A stretch of DNA of 64,000 nt, taken from positions 207,653 to 271,652 of the forward strand of contig NZ_JPRI01000007.1 in the NCBI RefSeq assembly GCF_000737765.1, in the 5' to 3' direction. The translations under genes and the position numbers were made by a program. The notes under the pieces are model-generated. The model was given only the letters and a program-made list of their open reading frames with translations. It was not told the DNA's origin and did no database searches. This stretch comes from Chryseobacterium vrystaatense. GTDB taxonomy: Bacteria; Bacteroidota; Bacteroidia; Flavobacteriales; Weeksellaceae. Each line of letters starts with the position of its first letter. Position 1 is the first letter of the stretch. Shown in pieces: positions 18,225-27,684 of the stretch.

Positions 18225-18956
18225 TTACTTAAGATCGTCAAATTCCAGGTAAATCTGCTTCAAAACATTCATTTTAATCGTACCGATCTTTGATTCAGTG
18301 TTGAATTTCCAGGGATAGGGTTTTATCGTTTCTGCAGGTAAAGATATAGTCAGAACTTCGCCTTCGTCCAGCTTTGATTTTGTTTTTACATCGGAAACCT
18401 GTACGCTGAGAATCTCATCAAATTCAGGGCGGTTGAGAATTTGGTGTACCATGAACTGTTCCTGTTTATTTCCGAAAAGCATATAACGGAAGGGTTCTTT
18501 TTGATTCTGTGTTGGATTAAGTTTTTTGAAATACGCAACTTTTTCTATTTGCACAGTTACATTCTGTAGAATAAGCTGTCCGCCCCGTTCAAAATGTCCT
18601 CTATACAGGTTAGCTTTAAATGAATGAATATCATTCATTATTTCAGGTAAAACGAACTTTTCAGGTTCTATCGTATAAAGTTCTGTATGGCTGGTTTTAC
18701 GATCGTTGATATAAGCTTGTTCAGCTGAAGAATCCAGTTTCACCTTTAAAATAATCTGATAGTCATGAGGTGAATAGAACAATGGCAAATGGGATGCGTA
18801 CTGTTTGTACTCCCCAAAAAGGACCATACCGTGTATGCCGGGGTGGTCAGTACTGTGATGTTTTTGGGCATTAAGATTTAGCGGTACCATTAAAAACTGT
18901 ACTGATACAAGAAGATATAAGAAAAATGAATTCAACGTTGTCACTTTTTTGTGCAA
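18225..18956 (-). CDS. Exported protein of unknown function
   Basis: The 243-residue protein has a signal peptide of about 30 residues ending in LNAQ. The mature part begins with a His-rich stretch (KHHSTDHPGIHG) and has a beta-rich body (HDYQIILKVKLD, QLILQNVTVQIEKVAYF). No family is recognised. The His-rich segment near HHSTDHPGIHGMVLFGEY could bind a metal, but this is only a suggestion. It is convergent with the previous plus-strand gene and divergent from the next. Confidence 0.65.
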   Translation of the reverse strand: MHKKVTTLNSFFLYLLVSVQFLMVPLNLNAQKHHSTDHPGIHGMVLFGEYKQYASHLPLFYSPHDYQIILKVKLDSSAEQAYINDRKTSHTELYTIEPEKFVLPEIMNDIHSFKANLYRGHFERGGQLILQNVTVQIEKVAYFKKLNPTQNQKEPFRYMLFGNKQEQFMVHQILNRPEFDEILSVQVSDVKTKSKLDEGEVLTISLPAETIKPYPWKFNTESKIGTIKMNVLKQIYLEFDDLK

Positions 18957-19181
18957 AGATATATTTTTTATTGGTCCTTCGTGACGGATATGGTAAAGGT
19001 AGATTTAAAAATATTTTATCAGAATAAAGAGATGAATCTGCGCGGGATGAAATATATTTGTAGGTACTGAACAACGTAAACGACCAGTCAGGTCAAAATA
19101 ATATAATGATTCGATTGGGCATCTGCAGACCCATTTATTTTAAATCTTGACACCAATTATATACCAGTAAACCGATAATTT

Positions 19182-19784
19182 ATGAGAACAAAAAGCCTCC
19201 TGTTATTTTTAGTTTTCAGTATCATCTGTAGCAGCTTTATGAAGGGATATGATGGTGATAAGAAAGAAAATGTCAGCATTTCAAAAATAAATTATAAAAT
19301 AAACAACCTGCCTGAACGTGATACCTTAAGGGTTTTTCAAAATGATCCATCTGTCTTCAAAAAGACAGAGGACATCATCACCCGCCCCTGTAGCAATCCT
19401 GAACCCACCATCCGATATGAATTGATCAATCCACAGGATAATGCCTATTATCTTATTTATAACGACAAAAAACAGTTGGTACTGGAAGGGGTATATACGC
19501 CCCAATACACTTATGAAGGCATACTCTATAAGAAAGGGGATTTTTACAATTCAAAAACATATTCTTATACAAAGAATGGAAATTTAGATACAGTACACTA
19601 TATGGAAGATGGAAGAAATCTTAAAACCGAATATTTTGACACCAAAATCCAACTAATGAAAATACGATATCTGGATAAAAAGTCCGGAGAATTATCCAGG
19701 ATTGAGCTCTATAAAAACGGTCAGCTTAAGGAAACCAGAACCTATGTGAGTTTTAATAAGTATACAACAGTCAAAGCGAAGTAG
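19182..19784 (+). CDS. Exported protein with MORN-like repeats
   Basis: The 200-residue protein has an N-terminal hydrophobic signal (LLLFLVFSIICSSF; the Cys may be a lipidation site). Its later half shows short repeats of the type G-x-L-Y/D-x-V/T-x-Y-x-x-x-G, e.g. YTKNGNLDTVHYMEDGRNLKTEYFD, similar to MORN/YwqK proteins. The cellular role of this group in Bacteroidota is unclear. It is a single gene, divergent from the exported protein to its left and convergent with the gene to its right. Confidence 0.65.
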   Translation: MRTKSLLLFLVFSIICSSFMKGYDGDKKENVSISKINYKINNLPERDTLRVFQNDPSVFKKTEDIITRPCSNPEPTIRYELINPQDNAYYLIYNDKKQLVLEGVYTPQYTYEGILYKKGDFYNSKTYSYTKNGNLDTVHYMEDGRNLKTEYFDTKIQLMKIRYLDKKSGELSRIELYKNGQLKETRTYVSFNKYTTVKAK

Positions 19785-19835
19785 ATAACATATTTGATCT
19801 GGCTTGAATGCAATTGACAGGAAAACAATTTTATG

Positions 19836-20255
19836 TTATTTTGGAACCATAGGCGGCGGCGGAATAGAAGAGGAACTGTTAATCTCCTCAAGAGTTGGAG
19901 GAATAATATGTTCGAACTTAACTGTTTTTTTGAAAGGAAACTGTTTCTTTGAAATTTTTTCATAATAATCAAGATAATAAGCATCTTTATTATAATAGTA
20001 CGCCTGTATGGTTAGCGAACCTGTCTTGTCAAAGTAATCATCCGAAAGTTTCAGATTTAAAATACCTTTTTCGTCAGCTGTGACTTTATTGACAATCACG
20101 GCACCCTCCTTTCCTTCTATATTTTTGAATAAAGTTACCTGAACATGAGGTGCTGCTTCATTGCTGTCTGTCATAAAATGCAGCTTCAAACTGTATTGTT
20201 TTTGGGCCATAGCCAACGAAAAACAAAATAATAATAAGAGTTGCAGACCTTTCAT
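19836..20255 (-). CDS. Small exported protein of unknown function
   Basis: The 139-residue protein has a signal peptide (MKGLQLLLLFCFSLAMAQ). The mature part is a beta-rich domain (YSLKLHFMTDSNEAAPHVQVTLFKNI...GILNLKLSDDYFD) like a transthyretin or carboxypeptidase-regulatory fold, then a Pro/Ser-rich end (SSSSIPPPPMVPK). It lies 49 nt downstream of the PH-like membrane protein on the same strand, probably in one transcript. The function is unknown. Confidence 0.65.
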   Translation of the reverse strand: MKGLQLLLLFCFSLAMAQKQYSLKLHFMTDSNEAAPHVQVTLFKNIEGKEGAVIVNKVTADEKGILNLKLSDDYFDKTGSLTIQAYYYNKDAYYLDYYEKISKKQFPFKKTVKFEHIIPPTLEEINSSSSIPPPPMVPK

Positions 20256-20304
20256 AGTATGTGATTTAGTTTTAACAATAAGATCATCGGGTACACAAAA
20301 TACG

Positions 20305-20760
20305 CTAATCCATCTGATGTCGAATCTTCTGATAGTTCTCGGTAAACAGTTCCGGATTGACCTTCATTTCCAAAAGTAATAAAATTCTATTGAATTCGGT
20401 GAGGTACAGGCTTTTACTCAGCGTCACCTTTCCACCGGAATAGTAAATGGTGACTAATGGTGTTCTGTACTTTCCCAGCCGGACCATATCGATCTTTTTG
20501 ATATCACTCCACAAAAAGTGATACCGTTTTAATCCGCCTGTTAGCCGAATTTTATCATCTGAAATAATGAGTTTCAACCGGGTATACAGCAGCATGGAAA
20601 AAGAGATTATAAAAATAAACGGGGCCAGAAAGATGATCCAGTTAGGCTCTTTAATCATAAGTACATTAATCCCCAACACAAATACTATTGCACTGGCAGT
20701 GCTATACATGATTTTTTGCCACCTTGGGGCATAAAATTCTTCGGTCGGTATTTTTTGCAT
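20305..20760 (-). CDS. Small membrane protein with PH-like domain
   Basis: The 151-residue protein has two adjacent transmembrane segments (about 17-34 and 40-57) followed by a cytoplasmic beta-rich part (LKLIISDDKIRLTGGLKRYHFLWSDIKKIDMVRLG) typical of bacterial PH-like domains. It ends in an amphipathic helix. Proteins of this layout are common in Bacteroidota, with unknown roles. The exported protein downstream is likely co-transcribed. Confidence 0.65.
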   Translation of the reverse strand: MQKIPTEEFYAPRWQKIMYSTASAIVFVLGINVLMIKEPNWIIFLAPFIFIISFSMLLYTRLKLIISDDKIRLTGGLKRYHFLWSDIKKIDMVRLGKYRTPLVTIYYSGGKVTLSKSLYLTEFNRILLLLEMKVNPELFTENYQKIRHQMD

Positions 20761-21322
20761 AGGGTAAAAGTAAACTTTTAATGCATTTGAAATGATAATA
20801 ATAATTTGATCGTAAAACTAAAACTGTTTTTTTCATAACATCTGGTCATTTAAAATGGTTTTACTCACACATTTATAAAAATTAAAAAATGTATGAAAGT
20901 CTTCAGGGCTGCCTTTATGATCACGAACTGATTGATATTCATGATTCATAAGTGTTTGAATTGCGCTTATGCCGGCAATATAAATACCGTTTAAATCATG
21001 TCAAGCTGTCTTTGCACCCATTATCATTCATGAACAAGCACTGTAAAAAATTCAGTCAAACTTTTTTGATTTAGTAACTTATTAAGCTAATATTGTTTTG
21101 GTGTTAAAATATTAATGATAATTAAAAAAAATAGTTAAATTTGATCGATATAAATCACATACTTTAGATTTATAATTTATTTTTAGATATAATCAAAGTT
21201 CCAAGAACGACTTAATCAGAAGAGGTTATATCCTGTAAATGAATGAAAAAAATAACAAAGGGTGGAATTAAATGAACTGTAATTCTATCTGACAATTAAT
21301 AAACTAATAACATTTAACAATT
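20761..21322. other. Intergenic region upstream of pncA
   Basis: No gene seen. The DNA is AT-rich. TAAATTTG at 21136-21143 matches the -7 consensus on the plus strand but lies 180 bp from the pncA start, and no TTG is seen 17-23 nt before it, so it is only a weak promoter candidate. Confidence 0.4.
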
Positions 21323-21913
21323 ATGAAAGCTTTAATTATTATTGATGTTCAGTATGATTTTTTACCTGGAGGCGCTTTAGCCGTTAATCATGGTGACGAA
21401 ATTGTTCAGACTATTAACGAACTGCAGCCAACGTATGATCTGGTAGTAGCCACACAGGACTGGCATCCAAGAGGCCATAAAAGTTTTTTTACGTCCCACC
21501 CGGGCAAAACAGCATTTGAAGAGATTACATTAAATGGATTGAATCAGGTACTGTGGCCGGAACACTGCATACAGGGTACAAAGGGAGCCGAATTGGTTCC
21601 GGAGCTTTCAACAGATGCGGTGGAGGCTATTTTTAGAAAAGGTATGGATAAAGAAATTGACAGCTACAGTGGATTTTTTGACAACGGTAAGAAAAAATCT
21701 ACAGGCATGGCAGACTATCTGAAAGGGAGAGGGGTGACCGAAGTGGCAGTTTGCGGTGTAGCTGCTGATTATTGTGTGTATTATACTGCTAACGATGCGC
21801 TGGACTTAGGTTTTAAATCAAGTATTATCGAGCGTGCTTCCAAACCCATAGATCAGGAAAGATATGCACGTGTCAAAGCAGACTTCCAATCAAAAGGAGG
21901 TACAGTCATTTAG
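21323..21913 (+). CDS. pncA: Nicotinamidase/pyrazinamidase
   Basis: The 196-residue protein hydrolyses nicotinamide to nicotinate in the NAD salvage pathway. Catalytic triad residues of the family are present: Asp8 (IIIDVQYDF), Lys106 (FRKGMD) and Cys151 (AADYCV). Metal ligands Asp46, His48 and His52 lie in TQDWHPRGH. The length fits the family. It is a single-gene unit: it starts after a long AT-rich gap and is closed by a strong 15-bp-stem terminator. Confidence 0.96.
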   Translation: MKALIIIDVQYDFLPGGALAVNHGDEIVQTINELQPTYDLVVATQDWHPRGHKSFFTSHPGKTAFEEITLNGLNQVLWPEHCIQGTKGAELVPELSTDAVEAIFRKGMDKEIDSYSGFFDNGKKKSTGMADYLKGRGVTEVAVCGVAADYCVYYTANDALDLGFKSSIIERASKPIDQERYARVKADFQSKGGTVI

Positions 21914-21965
21914 CCATGTATCATTTTTGGATATAAAAATATTTACCGGAGCAGGTATTAATATT

Positions 21966-22008
21966 AACAACAATAAGAGAGGCCTTTTGCTTCTCTTATT
22001 GTTGTTTT
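21966..22008 (+). terminator. Strong terminator after pncA
   Basis: A 15-bp perfect stem (21966-21980 with 21992-22006), an 11-nt loop, then GTTTTAA. It also lies just after the stop of the minus-strand hydrolase gene (22038) and could act in both directions. Confidence 0.85.
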
Positions 22009-22037
22009 AAATAGCATATCAATTGCACAATTTGATA

Positions 22038-22739
22038 TTACCAGGGCAGGGGAGCTTTATCTCCATTTTGGTTCTCAGCATAATACAGCGAGGATAAGAA
22101 ATGGGATAAGTAAGTAAATTCGGTATAGCAATGTTCCATTAATCCAAAACCAATATCTTCGTGCAGAGGTGTTTCTGTATCTGCCGTCAGTGCACCAAGG
22201 TAAAAATGGCTTCTCAGCGTACAGCCAAAAGGAGTGTCTCTGGCTACATGAAACATAAAGCCATCTTCAGGATCTCCGTTGCTGTCGAGTGAAGTGTCTT
22301 CTCCAAAACCTATCCTTGCATAAATAACAGCACCTACATCACCCTTATCAAAAGCTTTATGCAAAAGGGCGGGATCAAATACCTCATCCGGAGCGTGGAA
22401 TTTGATGGTGGCGGGAACAGGTGGAATGTCACCTAATGCTTCAGTGGCATGTATGGTAGCTCCAATATAATTTTTGTTTTTCACCCACTTGCTGTCCCAT
22501 CCGCTATGCAGGATATGGTCATGGGGATGCCACCATTTTAAATGGGCTGTGGTTTCGAAATAGGTAAACCACCAGTCCAGCATTCTGCTTTTACAGCCGT
22601 GCAGATCTGTTCTCATAGAAACCTGGAGCATACCGTTACCCAGTCTTTTAATCCCTGCCTCCAGTCGTAAGGGTTTGGGAGATAGAAGTGTATCAATATC
22701 CGAAAACAAGATACCCTGTTCTTCTTTAGTCAGTCTCAT
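22038..22739 (-). CDS. DAPG/phloretin hydrolase-like (PhlG family) enzyme
   Basis: The 233-residue protein resembles the zinc hydrolases that cleave C-C bonds in acylated phloroglucinols (PhlG, phloretin hydrolase). It keeps the HxxxE pair His203-Glu207 (EHCYTE), which matches the PhlG zinc site, plus a His-rich stretch HPHDH (71-75) and His97 and Glu100 in IHATE. In PhlG the product is a monoacyl or free phloroglucinol. The natural substrate here is unknown. It lies 77 nt downstream of a Crp/Fnr-type regulator on the same strand. Confidence 0.8.
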   Translation of the reverse strand: MRLTKEEQGILFSDIDTLLSPKPLRLEAGIKRLGNGMLQVSMRTDLHGCKSRMLDWWFTYFETTAHLKWWHPHDHILHSGWDSKWVKNKNYIGATIHATEALGDIPPVPATIKFHAPDEVFDPALLHKAFDKGDVGAVIYARIGFGEDTSLDSNGDPEDGFMFHVARDTPFGCTLRSHFYLGALTADTETPLHEDIGFGLMEHCYTEFTYLSHFLSSLYYAENQNGDKAPLPW

Positions 22740-22816
22740 AGTAACTTTGATTTATTATTACATATCAAAGTTAGCTGGAGATGGCTACTGAAAAACTTAA
22801 CTTTTGTTAAGCTTTT

Positions 22817-23413
22817 CTAAGAAGATTTGTGGTGGCTTTGTTTCAATATTCTACTATAGGCTTCAGGAGTAATTCCTAAAAACCGGGCAATATATTTATA
22901 GGGAACGTTTCGGGCAATATCGGGATAATGTGATCTTATGAATTCAATCATCTCATTTTTCCCATACAACAGCTTCACATCAGTAATCATGATATCTTCG
23001 GCAATGATCTCAAGAACTGTATTTCTTATGATTTTGCCCACGGAAATACCATTGTTGTAATACTCCATAAAGTCTGAGGATGCAATTGAAACGACAGTAC
23101 ATGGAGTAACGCTTACAATCTGATATCTGGATACAGTCTGGTGAAGTAAACTGTCAAAATTGGTGCATAAGTTTCCGGTACGGAAAAACCTGCCGATTAC
23201 CGTTTTTTCATTGATGGTAAATTCTGAGGCTAATATACCTTCGGCAACAAACAGAACATCCGTGTAGCGGAAATTTTTCTTTAAAATGATCTCATTCTTT
23301 TTGAAAGACTTAACAGTGGAATTTCTCAACAGGTCATTCCACTCTTTATCCTCTGGAAACTCCCTGAGATTAAATATGGTCTTAAGATGATCTTCTGTAC
23401 TTTTGTTTTCCAC
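22817..23413 (-). CDS. Crp/Fnr-family transcriptional regulator
   Basis: The 198-residue protein has a cyclic-nucleotide-binding-like beta-roll (about 30-120, KNEIILKKNFRYTDVLFVAEGIL...) and a short C-terminal HTH with YKYIARFLGITPEAYSRIL, typical of Flavobacteriia Crp/Fnr proteins. The cAMP-binding Arg-Ser motif is not apparent, so another signal or none is likely. It sits between the SnoaL-like protein and the PhlG-like hydrolase on the same strand and may control them. Confidence 0.85.
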   Translation of the reverse strand: MENKSTEDHLKTIFNLREFPEDKEWNDLLRNSTVKSFKKNEIILKKNFRYTDVLFVAEGILASEFTINEKTVIGRFFRTGNLCTNFDSLLHQTVSRYQIVSVTPCTVVSIASSDFMEYYNNGISVGKIIRNTVLEIIAEDIMITDVKLLYGKNEMIEFIRSHYPDIARNVPYKYIARFLGITPEAYSRILKQSHHKSS

Positions 23414-23481
23414 TGTACCGGATTATTAGGACTGTTATGATAGTAGGTTTCGTATCATTTAATAAAATACGCAGGCAGGAA

Positions 23482-23823
23482 TCACTTCTCAATGACAAAC
23501 CCCCGCAATTCTGCCATCAGACCATTTTCAAATCTCCATACATCACAGTAATCATATTCTACCCACTGATTGTCGTTGTTAAGGATACTTATTGTACCTA
23601 CAGCCGTCACATAATCTCCTTCTCCAATCATGTGTTCAACATTAAACTTGGGAGGACTTTTGTAAGCTTCTGCCATATAACGGCGTACTTCTTCTTTTCC
23701 TGAAAGCGCTTGGTCACCTACAAAATTCCATAAGGTATCCTCAGTACAATAGCTAAGGAAGGTTTCGTGATCACCTTCCGATATGGCAGTATTTGCTTTT
23801 TCTAAGACTGTTTTATGGCTCAT
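23482..23823 (-). CDS. SnoaL-like / NTF2-fold protein
   Basis: The 113-residue protein fits the NTF2-like fold (helix with ANTAISEGDHETFLSYCTEDTLWNFVG, then strands EVRRYMAEAY, YVTAVGTISI and YCDVWRFENGLMAEL). Members include polyketide cyclases, limonene epoxide hydrolase and many proteins of unknown role. It is the first gene of a three-gene minus-strand run with the Crp-type regulator and the PhlG-like enzyme. The activity cannot be assigned. Confidence 0.75.
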   Translation of the reverse strand: MSHKTVLEKANTAISEGDHETFLSYCTEDTLWNFVGDQALSGKEEVRRYMAEAYKSPPKFNVEHMIGEGDYVTAVGTISILNNDNQWVEYDYCDVWRFENGLMAELRGFVIEK

Positions 23824-24046
23824 AGGGCAGGTTGTTTTGATTTGTAACAGAAGTTCCGGAGCATCATCTCCAGATACTCCGTATTCAATTATTCAAAGTT
23901 TATGCCGCCAATGATGGCTACGTCACAACGATGCAGACAGTTGCCTGTTGCATAGGATAGCTGTCAGATATTCAACACCAGTACATTATCAATTACCCAT
24001 TATTAGAATGCGGTAGCTTAATGTCTAAGGAAAGTCAAAAAATGGA

Positions 24047-24403
24047 TCAGTTAAGGTTATAATTAGAAATAACTAAGCTCAAAATGAAATGAACATAATC
24101 CTGCTCAACATCTTTTCTGTTGATGAGTTTGTTTTTATATTCGTAAGAATCCAGTTTTCTGGTCAGGGTCTGATAAATGTCAAAATCATTGTCTTTGATT
24201 TTTACCCTTACATTGTCATCTTTTCTCTTAACAATTTGATCATCTAAAGTTCTTACCTTAAATAAAGCTTCACATAATATTGGACGGGACCGCGATCCAG
24301 TATATCTTTCAACTATATTTACCTTGAACGCATCGAATATGATTGTGTGAAAAACGATTTTAGAGTCAGGCTCCTGCGTATTGAGCGCAAGTTTATAGTT
24401 CAT
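24047..24403 (-). CDS. Hypothetical protein (118 residues)
   Basis: The protein is not recognised. The frame could begin 33 codons upstream (24502), but the ATG at 24403 (MNYKLALNTQEPDS) is chosen because a TATATTTG -7 element lies 16-23 nt upstream of it and the upstream residues are low in conserved character. The body is charged, with alternating strands (KIVFHTIIFDAFKVNIVERY) and a C-terminal helix (DVEQDYVHFILSLVISNYN). It is a single gene with no close operon partner. Confidence 0.5.
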   Translation of the reverse strand: MNYKLALNTQEPDSKIVFHTIIFDAFKVNIVERYTGSRSRPILCEALFKVRTLDDQIVKRKDDNVRVKIKDNDFDIYQTLTRKLDSYEYKNKLINRKDVEQDYVHFILSLVISNYNLN

Positions 24404-24418
24404 GAATTTAAATTTTGG

Positions 24419-24426
24419 CAAATATA
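24419..24426 (-). promoter_or_regulatory. -7 element for the 118-residue hypothetical gene
   Basis: The minus strand reads TATATTTG, an exact TAnnTTTG match, ending 16 nt before the ATG at 24403. It supports the shorter start and an almost leaderless mRNA. Confidence 0.4.
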
Positions 24427-24747
24427 TGCTTAATTGTGCCAAATAACCACCCCTTTTTGATAGATTATTTCCATAATGATGACTATTGTATTTCTTCCTC
24501 AAAAATGAGCTAAGGATGATTTTTAGTTTTTAATGATGAACCATTAAGATTTTGGAAGAAGCAAATGACTGAGTTTAAGTAAAATCCTGACAGATTTTTT
24601 ATAAATATGATATTAACTATGAGCTTATAAATGAGGGATATGAAAAAAAACAGGAAATTTTTTATCTTCTTTTATTTTTTTCCTCCTCAGCATTTCCGTA
24701 ATTTTATTCTCTGTATTACAGATTTTATAATAATATCAATAAAATAA

Positions 24748-26166
24748 ATGGAAAAGTATAATTACGGAATGGTTGGTCTCGGAGTAATGGGACGCAATCT
24801 TCTTTATAATATTGCTGACAATGGTTTTTCGATCGCAGGTTTTGATCTTGACGGGCAAAAAATAAAAGACTTACAGGATGGTGCCACTTCAGAAATGAAA
24901 GTGAAAGGGACCGGTACTTTAGAAGATTTGGTATCAGCACTGGAAACTCCCAGAAAAATTATTCTTATGGTTCCGGCAGGAAAACCGGTAGATGCAGTTT
25001 TGGAAAGTATTACGCCGCTTCTAAGCAAAGGGGATATCGTTATTGATGCAGGTAATTCTTATTTTAAAGATACCAATAGACGTGTTGCTGATTTGGCTTC
25101 AAAAGATCTTCACTTCATGGGAATGGGAGTTTCCGGAGGTGAAAAAGGAGCAAGGACAGGACCCAGCATAATGCCTGGGGGAGATTTGGAAGCTTTCCAT
25201 CTGCTTAAACCCATGCTCGAAGCTATTGCTGCAAAAGTAGATAATGAAGCCTGCACAGCGTATATGGGTAAAGATTCCGCCGGAAACTATGTGAAAATGG
25301 TACATAACGGAATTGAATATGCGATCATGCAGCTCATCAGTGAAGCTTACGATTTACTGAAAAGAGGAGCCAACCTGAACAACGACCAGTTGTACCATGT
25401 CTTTAAAGAATGGAACAATGGAGAAATGAACTCATTCCTGATTGAAATTACCAGAGATATTTTTCAGCAGAAAGATTCACTCACAGACGGTTATCTGGTA
25501 GATCAGATTTTGGATAAAGCAGGAGCAAAAGGAACCGGAAAATGGACCTCCGAGCAGGCAATGGAAATTGGGGTTTCTATCCCAACCATTGATATTGCGG
25601 TGACTTCAAGAATTTTATCAGCCTATAAAGAAGAGAGGATTCAGGCGTCGCAACTGTATTCAGGAAAAGAAACAGTGAGCCCGGAAGATACTGAGTTATT
25701 CATCAAAGAAGTGGGTGACGCTCTTTACCTGGCTACGTTGATAAGCTATGCGCAAGGTTTAGCGTTATTGGTTAAAGCTTCTGAAGAATATGATTTCCAG
25801 ATTCCATTAAAAGATGTTGTTAAAATCTGGAGAGGAGGGTGTATCATCCGTTCGGTTTTACTGGAAAAATTCTATGCAGCATATACCAAAAATCCTAATC
25901 TGTCGAATATTTTGCTGGATCGGGATATTTCAGATATTGTTAAAGAAAAAATTGGTTCGTTAAGAAAAACCGCTGCTTTTGCAGTTTCAAACGGAATTTC
26001 AAGTTTAGGAATTCAAACTGCTTTAGGGTATTTCGATGCCTATACAACAGATTCACTGCCCGTCAATCTTATCCAGGCTCAACGTGATTATTTTGGAGCG
26101 CATACGTATCAGAGGATAGACAGGGAAGGTTTTTTCCATACTTCTTGGGAAACTTCAAAAAATTAA
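24748..26166 (+). CDS. gnd: 6-phosphogluconate dehydrogenase, decarboxylating
   Basis: The 472-residue protein oxidises 6-phosphogluconate to ribulose 5-phosphate and CO2 with NADP, the third step of the oxidative pentose-phosphate pathway. Visible motifs: the nucleotide-binding VGLGVMGRN (9-17), the substrate loop GVSGGEKGARTGPSIMPGG (127-145) and the catalytic Lys183 in NYVKMVHNGIEY. The length is typical. It is first in a gnd-zwf-pgl operon, with the stop 11 nt before the zwf start. Confidence 0.97.
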   Translation: MEKYNYGMVGLGVMGRNLLYNIADNGFSIAGFDLDGQKIKDLQDGATSEMKVKGTGTLEDLVSALETPRKIILMVPAGKPVDAVLESITPLLSKGDIVIDAGNSYFKDTNRRVADLASKDLHFMGMGVSGGEKGARTGPSIMPGGDLEAFHLLKPMLEAIAAKVDNEACTAYMGKDSAGNYVKMVHNGIEYAIMQLISEAYDLLKRGANLNNDQLYHVFKEWNNGEMNSFLIEITRDIFQQKDSLTDGYLVDQILDKAGAKGTGKWTSEQAMEIGVSIPTIDIAVTSRILSAYKEERIQASQLYSGKETVSPEDTELFIKEVGDALYLATLISYAQGLALLVKASEEYDFQIPLKDVVKIWRGGCIIRSVLLEKFYAAYTKNPNLSNILLDRDISDIVKEKIGSLRKTAAFAVSNGISSLGIQTALGYFDAYTTDSLPVNLIQAQRDYFGAHTYQRIDREGFFHTSWETSKN

Positions 26167-26177
26167 AATTCGGAAAA

Positions 26178-27659
26178 ATGAATGAAAATAAAGTCTTGCA
26201 GCCAACGACAATAATTATTTTTGGTGCTACAGGAGATTTGGCAAAAAGAAAACTTTTTCCGGCGTTTTATAATTTATATATCGATGGGAGAATGCCCAAA
26301 GGTTTTAATATTGTAGCACTAGGCAGAGCAGACCATACCGATGAATATTTTAAAAATTACATCAAAGAAAATCTCGAACATTTCTCAAGAAAAAAGATAA
26401 CTTCTGAAGATTGGGCGGGTTTTCAAGCCCATATTACCTATTTTCAGCATCAGCTGGATGAGGAAATTTCATATAAAGATCTGCAGCAAAAATTAGAAAA
26501 GCTCGACAGGGTTTACGGAAAAAGAGGAAACCGATTATTTTATCTGTCTATTGGACCTACTTTTGTTTCTACGATTTCCAATCATATCAAAAATGCTTCT
26601 TTAGCTTCTGATGCCGAAAGAGACCGTATCATTATTGAAAAACCATTTGGTCACAACAAACAATCGGCAATCGAACTGAACAGTTTGCTGGCTGAGACCT
26701 TTGAAGAAGAGCAGATATACCGTATTGATCATTATCTTGGAAAAGAGACCGTACAGAATATATTGGCCTTTAGATTTGGGAATTCTATTTTTGAACCTTT
26801 ATGGGATCATCAGCATATAAAATCGGTACAAATTACAGTAGCTGAAGAAGTGGGCGTTGAATCGAGAGGAAGTTTTTATGAGCAGACCGGGGCATTGAGG
26901 GATATGATTCAGAATCATTTGTTGCAAATCCTGTGTATGATTGCAATGGAACCGCCTGCTTCACTGGAATCGGGTGAGATCAGAGACCGTAAAGTAGATG
27001 TTCTTAAATCTATCCGTAGGATTTCTGCCGATAAAGTTGATTATTATGCCGTAAGAGGACAGTACGGAAAAGGAACAATAAACGGGGTAAAAGTCAAAGG
27101 CTACCGTGAGGAAGATGGAGTTGCTGAAGATTCCAATACAGAAACTTTTGCAGCAGTAAAATTCTACCTGGATAATGAAAGATGGCAGGATGTTCCGTTC
27201 TACGTGCGTACAGGTAAAAAGATGAAAGAAAAGCATTCTTATATTACCATTCAGTTTAAACCGCTTCCACATTCCACATTTTCAGAAAGCTCACAGCTCT
27301 TATCGGCCAACAGGCTGATCATCAATATTCAGCCGCTGATGGATATCCGGCTGCAGTTTATGGCCAAAAAACCGGGTCTTTCTTTGGTGCTAAAACCTGT
27401 TGAGATGATCTTTGATAATTTTGCCTGTCAGGAAGATACTCCAGAGGCTTATGAAACTTTACTGCTGGATGCGCTGATGGGTGATCTTACCTTATTTATG
27501 CGTTCTGATCAGGTAGAAGAAGCCTGGGATGTTGTAAAAACAATACAGGAAACCTGGGAAAATAATAAAGATACCGCTTTTCCAAACTATGAGGCAGGAA
27601 GCTGGGGGCCGGAAGACAGTATTGCATTGGTTGAAAGACAAGGCAATCACTGGGTATAA
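26178..27659 (+). CDS. zwf: Glucose-6-phosphate 1-dehydrogenase
   Basis: The 493-residue protein oxidises glucose 6-phosphate to 6-phosphogluconolactone with NADP. It keeps the coenzyme motif IIFGATGDLAKRK near the N-terminus, the EKPFG segment and the substrate motif RIDHYLGKE. The start at 26178 (MNENKV) is preferred over an upstream in-frame ATG at 26145 that would overlap gnd by 22 nt and add non-conserved residues. It is the middle gene of the oxidative pentose-phosphate operon. Confidence 0.97.
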   Translation: MNENKVLQPTTIIIFGATGDLAKRKLFPAFYNLYIDGRMPKGFNIVALGRADHTDEYFKNYIKENLEHFSRKKITSEDWAGFQAHITYFQHQLDEEISYKDLQQKLEKLDRVYGKRGNRLFYLSIGPTFVSTISNHIKNASLASDAERDRIIIEKPFGHNKQSAIELNSLLAETFEEEQIYRIDHYLGKETVQNILAFRFGNSIFEPLWDHQHIKSVQITVAEEVGVESRGSFYEQTGALRDMIQNHLLQILCMIAMEPPASLESGEIRDRKVDVLKSIRRISADKVDYYAVRGQYGKGTINGVKVKGYREEDGVAEDSNTETFAAVKFYLDNERWQDVPFYVRTGKKMKEKHSYITIQFKPLPHSTFSESSQLLSANRLIINIQPLMDIRLQFMAKKPGLSLVLKPVEMIFDNFACQEDTPEAYETLLLDALMGDLTLFMRSDQVEEAWDVVKTIQETWENNKDTAFPNYEAGSWGPEDSIALVERQGNHWV

Positions 27660-27684
27660 ATACTATCAATTTAAATAGAAGAAA

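Noticed and set aside
26145..26177. Upstream in-frame ATG of zwf
   Set aside because: It would overlap gnd by 22 nt and adds residues outside the conserved start of the family.
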